Positions 58,805-64,000 of a stretch of DNA of 64,000 bases are shown here, in pieces; position 1 is the first letter of the stretch, and each line of letters opens with the position of its first letter. The DNA is taken from positions 12,408,001 to 12,472,000 of the forward strand of contig NC_058339.1 in the NCBI RefSeq assembly GCF_905475395.1, read 5' to 3'. The DNA comes from Chrysoperla carnea (taxonomy: Eukaryota > Arthropoda > Insecta > Neuroptera > Chrysopidae). A program made the translations under genes and the position numbers. The notes under the pieces were generated by a model. That model did not search any database. It saw nothing but the letters and a program-made list of their open reading frames with translations, and was not told where the DNA came from.

Positions 58805-61449
58805 TATTTTATTTTTAAAATTTCAATAAATATCATATGAAAAAATGGCTAAAAAATGTTAGCCATCTTAGTTTGAACAATGCCTGCAATTTCGGCTTCT
58901 ACACCCAGAATACCCCCTTAATGCTTAAAAAATTCTTTACCGTTTCATTTACTACACTATATATTTGCAAGTGGCATGAGAATATAGGAAACTAAACTAT
59001 GTCAGGAAAATTCTTCTTAAAATAACAGCACATTCTTATGTAATTTAAAATGAGAGCCATCATGCTTTTTACTCACACTACCATAAATCCATAAATACAC
59101 TGAGTGTGCTTGGGAAGTTGTGACTGTTGTTGTGTTAGCGTACACAAATATCTTTATGTGTTCTGTTGTGTCCTCAGAGTCCTTACATTCACAAGAACAA
59201 CATTAGAGATTAATTTAGGTTATGTTGTACATATGTTTTTCCTTACGAAGAATTATTATAAAATATTGCAAGAAAATGTACTACTACTCTACTTAAAACT
59301 ATAGTTAGTAACAGTTGTAATATTTTCACATTAATTATACTTAATTAAAACAAATGTATGATATATAACTGTACTGAGATTTTACATTTAAAATGTTTTT
59401 AATGTCTAAACTACGTATTCTCTACTCTAAGCTCTTATCTTTTACATTTTATTTAAAAAAAAACTTATGTTTTTGTAATAAAACATGGATTTACTCGAAA
59501 CCTCATAATCTAGTTTTCTTCAAAACTGCCGCTTTGGCCACTTTTATGTGGTTGAGATTCTCTACAAGATATTATGAAAGCTTACTATTAAGTCCGTTGT
59601 TTCGAAAAAAAATTATTGGAATTTTAACGAGAGGTACTTTATGTTCGAAAATCCGTGAAAAAAATGAACAAAATTCGTGCTGACTGTAGTTCCGCAGGAA
59701 ACAGCTTTCGGATCCACGTTCATATGACCTTATTGTACTTTGATGTCAGTAATAAATTCGTAAAGTTATGACACATAGGATGTACAAAAATAAATTAATT
59801 TTAGCGAATTTTCGAATCTCTGTTGAGAAAATTAAAAAAGCAACCAATTCTGGTGTATTTGTAATTTGGATAAGACCATTTTTGCATAGTTTGGGTGTTC
59901 AGTTTTAAAGTTAGTATGTTTTGAGTTTGTTAAGTGTCTACTATGGTGGCTGAGGCTAGCTAAACGTTAGCCTGACTTAGTGAATATGACATGAATTGTT
60001 AATTTCGGGATGGAAATAGAACAATAAGATACGTCTTAAAGATTTACAAATGATGAAATATTTCAACAATTTCTCAGCATATTATTTAAAATTTCTAAGT
60101 TATAAAATAGGAGATCGAACTAAATTCTTTTTATCACTTCAGGTTAAGAATTCTAACTAGACGTGCAGAAAAGTGAAGTTGATTTTCAACTTCACCAACC
60201 TTCGAATGGAATCTTTGATTGCCTATAACTTCTTCGTTTTTTAATCAATTTTAATTTCACTTAAAATTTAGTTTACATTTCTATGGATAATATGGCCAAT
60301 TCGATATCAGGATTATACCCTATTGCACAAATTTGATAGATATTCGTTTTGACTATTCTTACAGGAATATTATCCATACCAAATAGAAAAACCAAGTTGT
60401 CTACTACGCGATAAAACGTCTTGAAGTCCAACACCTTAAAAATTCCAATTTCCTGAGTATTTTAGAACGTAAGACAAAACGATTTATTAATTTGCTATTC
60501 AATGATCTTCCTGATAAATATAAAAAGCTTATATAATTCAATTTCAAGCACAAATTTGCCGTGCTCCAGAAAAGGTACCATAGCGGTTCCGATAACTTTT
60601 TATGTAAGAAATTATCCAAATGAGCAGGCAGAACAAATATATATAGTCTCAACGGAAAGAAGATAATCACAATCTTTTTTAGACTTGGATCTGACAAGTA
60701 TTATATTTTTTAATAAATGGGCAGTTATTTTTTTTTTTAGGTAAATATTTAATGGATTTACTTGCGGCAAAGAAAGGTAAAAGGTAACCCACAAAACACT
60801 TTCAACTTGTTTGTATACTATAATTCAACAACTACTATTTTATTCCACTACTATACTTCTAACTATATGTATAATACTTGTTATTGTTTTGGTACAAGAA
60901 TATAAATATATTGATGGAAAGACCAATGGATTATACCTATAAAATGGCAAGTATATAGTTTTCTCTGATGATATAAACCTATTTCATTATTTATTGCTAA
61001 ACTGACGTAAATATATCCGACAAACATTTTATCACCAAACTGTGAGTCCAGTATGTCCTCTCTAACCTAATTATTTAACTTCATTTTGTAGACATCCACT
61101 GACATAAAACATAAGATGTAAATTTTTTTATGAATTTGTAACTTTTAAACCATTTGAGCATAGCTCTCGATCACTCTTTCTTAGTATTTAGGGTTTTTTT
61201 TTATAACTTGGCATATACGTGACCCTAAAAAAGTAACTGTTAGTTTCAAAGACACAGATACAAATATTGAATTAGATTTTTCAGGTTCAATTGAAACTTC
61301 ACTCTGATTCATAACTGGCAAACATTTGAAAATTGTTCTTTTTAAAAACGATAATTTTTTTGTAATTGTAGGAAAAATCTATCTTTTTGCGTATTTCTTC
61401 ATTCAATTTGAAGAAACATAGTCTTCAAAGAAAAACAAGTAAAATTTGC
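58805..61449. other. AT-rich intergenic sequence
   Basis: 2.6 kb without a recognised gene. Two small hairpins (atggcta/tagccat near 58844; ggcta/tagcc near 59953). A plus-strand frame near 60411-60532 (ERKTKRFINLLFNDLPD) is exon-like in composition but unassigned. Confidence 0.4.
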
Positions 61450-61745
61450 AAATTTTCGGGTACGGAACCTAAATCTGGCACTTGAAACATATCGAAGAAC
61501 ACTTTCCATTAAACCACCTTTTTCCTTAAAGGCGCCTTCAAACTGAACCGATTTTGAGGGTTATGGCCTTTTTATTAGTTGTTTCGGGTACGAAAAGCTA
61601 AACTTACACTTGCAACATAGCTTCATTAAATTACCTATCAAACGAAACAAAAAAATAAAAAAACGGTTCATTCATTTAGGCTCTACTATGCCACAGACCG
61701 ACATACAGACAGATTCAGATTTGGACGTCACATCTTGGAACAAAA
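61450..61745 (-). repeat. Family B repeat
   Basis: Reverse orientation with the two tandem 'cgggtacgraa...cacttg.aaca' blocks (61458 and 61586) and the end 'aggctctactatgccacaga' followed by 'cagacagattcag'. Confidence 0.75.
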
Positions 61746-63050
61746 TTTGACAAATAAATTTGTTAAACAACCCTGTTATTCAACTGTGACTTATCTTTGT
61801 CGATCCTCACATAGTATTCATATCAAATACATGCAGTTTTTTGAAAAATACTGATCGGATACCTACCTATACTGATCGAATCCTACCTCCAAAATATGAA
61901 TTTTTTTTTTTATACCAATGTTTACCTTTTTTTTTTTACTTTTTATCTATTCTACCAAAATTACTAGTATTTTTACTTTGCTTTTCTACCGAAACCTTTG
62001 CTGTAAAAAACATGACATCGGTGACTGATTACAGAAATAATAATGCATTTTTTCGGCAGTCTAATATTATTTTAATTCCTTCCAAGGAACTCTTTCTGAG
62101 AAAAGTTGAATATTTTTTAGTTCAGTGTATTATGTATACATTTTGAATTAACAAAATAGATAGTAAATAGCACCAAATAGCATCTAATATTTTGAAGCAA
62201 GACGTTTTTAGAAGTAAATATATATTTTTAGTGACTAACCCAATACGTGTCTACAATATGTTCAAACGAAAATTTTTATACTTTTAAATAAAACTTATAC
62301 ACATTATTCGTTGCAGTGAACAGGATTATAAATATTTTAATCCTTGTGACATTAGTGCCGTATCAAAATTATTGGGAATTTTTTTAATCTTTTTATTTAC
62401 ATTTCAAAATCTTACCTCTTAAATTCCTCTTGTTTCGTCAAAAATATAATTCTATAGAGGACGTTAGTTGTTATATGGATTATAAGAACCTTGCTACTTG
62501 CATTTCGTTTATTTTTAAGACAGTCTTTTTCCATAATAAAATTTTGATTTTCAAACAAGACATAACGAATTTGAATGAATAACTGCTGGTCACTTTTCAA
62601 ACCAAACCCAAACTAAAAGTTAATAATTTCAGATCGTGTTTATAGTCCCGACTAATATATCAACTTCTAGCCTAAATCACTAATGCTAGAAATTTGGAGA
62701 GGATATTGGTTTTATACTCTTGGTGTGATTTTTTTGCTGAAATAGGGGATGCAAGTTTGAATGAAAATATCTAAACAAACCGTCATTTTTTACTTAACAT
62801 ACTTGGCAAAAAGAAAACTATTTTATACCAATTAAAAATGACGCCACTTAAAAAAATGACACAGTATCAACCCAGAGATATTTAAAAAAATTATATTTTG
62901 TTTTACCATTCTAAAATCATTCAATTTTCAAAGAAGCCTGTAAATTGAGTGTACCTAGTCTCCCCTATTTCTGTATAAATAAGAACATACAAAATTAAAG
63001 TGTTATAAAATTTGACCACCCTCTTTCATAGAAAGTTTGCCATATATATA
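61746..63050. other. AT-rich intergenic sequence
   Basis: No gene recognised; the 101-codon frame at 61841-62146 is low-complexity at its start and has no family resemblance. Confidence 0.4.
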
Positions 63051-63240
63051 CAGGATGTTTTTTTTCAATATTTGATTGTGATTCGATAAAGTTATTTACT
63101 ATTTATTAATATTATATTAATTTATTTTGTTAATTTTCAAAGTAGGCCTTAGACGTAAAATTAGTAACTAACTTATTCCTTCATCTTTATGAGCTTATTC
63201 TGTAGGATCACGATCTGCAGTCAATAACAGAACGCCCTGT
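63051..63240. mobile_element. 190-bp MITE-like element
   Basis: 'cagga.gtt' at the left and 'aac.ccctg' at the right are inverted, each next to TATA, which suggests a TA target. Only the outer 10-12 bases are convincingly inverted. Confidence 0.45.
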
Positions 63241-64000
63241 ATATGGTATTCATATAATGGGCATCTCGTGATGGTCATAATATATACCAAACGAAAACTA
63301 TATACGAAACCATGTTGTTTCATAATACATGAGAATGTATACCAAACAGTAACAAACGGACGGACCAGCGGGGTTTTAGGTTTGGTTTGGTTAGTGAATG
63401 AATAAGAAACATAGTATAACTTTCGTTGGAAAATTATTATCTTGGAAATTGTGATAAATTATAAAATAGCCTTTCTTCAGTAATTTATAAGAAAGTTTTG
63501 TAAGTAGTCTTACCAAGCAATACATACATACCATATATGGTACACAACAGACTAAGTTAAATGAATATTACATGCAATTTTGTAGAAATTATTATATGAA
63601 GAAAATCTTATTTTACTTTACGTTATTACATCAAATGTAGTAGTGGGTGCACCGAAGATGGGAATTATGGGAATAATTTTTATTTATGGATGTTGTATCT
63701 TAGGTACTTTTTATTTCTACCTAATCATTTCTATTATTCATTTGTAATATTCCTGAAGCACAGATATACTTTTTTTTTTACAGATTCCTTTTTTTAAATT
63801 ATGTAATGTGTTGAAAATGGCGTACTTAAAGAAAATATATGTGCTGAACTGAATTCGCAAAATATGATGGTAATGATAAAAGAATGGTACTTTCATAGTT
63901 GAATCAAATTATGCAGTACTCGTTGTATGCATAGTAGGTGGAGGACAACTGAATCGATTGTTGCGCTGTCCTCTTACATAATTTTACAATCAATCATTTG
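63241..64000. other. AT-rich intergenic sequence
   Basis: Nothing recognised to the window end. Confidence 0.4.

Noticed and set aside
59393-59683. 96-codon plus-strand frame
   Set aside because: Lys/Phe/Leu-rich chance frame with no homology that I can recognise.
60404-60697. 97-codon minus-strand frame
   Set aside because: Composition typical of AT-rich non-coding DNA; the opposite strand is at least as protein-like and also unassigned.
61841-62146. 101-codon plus-strand frame, longest outside the named genes and repeats
   Set aside because: Begins in duplicated 'tactgatcg' sequence and poly-T tracts; no domain or splice support.
1-64000. Bacterial or endosymbiont insertion, or a multi-gene defence system
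   Set aside because: Coding regions have spliceosomal introns and arthropod domains; no operon-like run of genes or bacterial protein families was seen.

Overview
The window is a strongly AT-rich, intron-containing animal nuclear sequence, almost certainly from an insect. Three things point that way: a phosphagen kinase of the arginine kinase type, a CYP4-clan cytochrome P450 with many short introns, and a small secreted cysteine-rich protein of the insect DUF4789 type. I see no operons, no bacterial genes, no rRNA or tRNA genes and no CRISPR array. Order, family and species cannot be fixed from the sequence.

Genes, left to right. (1) Arginine kinase, minus strand, 3516 to 1863, three coding exons, 360 residues, all key catalytic residues present. 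(2) A decayed copy of a DUF4789 gene, plus strand, about 11424 to 11828, collinear with the last exon and 3' UTR of the live gene 3.6 kb downstream. (3) The live DUF4789 gene, plus strand, 13672 to 15309, three exons, 191 residues, signal peptide, 12 cysteines. (4) A CYP4-clan P450, minus strand, 34860 to 31323, reconstructed here as nine exons and 501 residues. It has two very short exons and an Ala where CYP4 proteins normally carry the heme-linking Glu. These genes are metabolically unrelated; they are simply neighbours.

Nearly everything else is mobile-element debris. Family A (about 570 bp, full copy at 58234-58804) has subterminal inverted repeats, a tetranucleotide microsatellite and a 3' stem-loop, the layout of DINE-1/HINE (Helentron-derived) elements. 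Family B carries a TCTG run followed by a conserved 'atcgtagc...ccgatttt' block with an internal duplication. Families C (about 307 bp) and D (about 292-315 bp) are short tandem arrays scattered at several loci. Family E ends in the 'gtgaaagcgtaacaaac' tail common in arthropod genomes. Family F is found next to long hairpins. There are at least seven separate TIR or foldback (MITE-like) insertions, a LINE reverse-transcriptase 3' end just upstream of the P450, and fossil transposon coding fragments near 52.5 kb.

I found no convincing new multi-gene system. The most interesting items are the unusual P450 (I-helix substitution and micro-exons), the DUF4789 gene/pseudogene pair, the HINE-like family, and a 581-bp nested foldback element at 56602-57182. 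Exon borders were inferred by reading splice signals and reading frame; none has been checked against transcripts.
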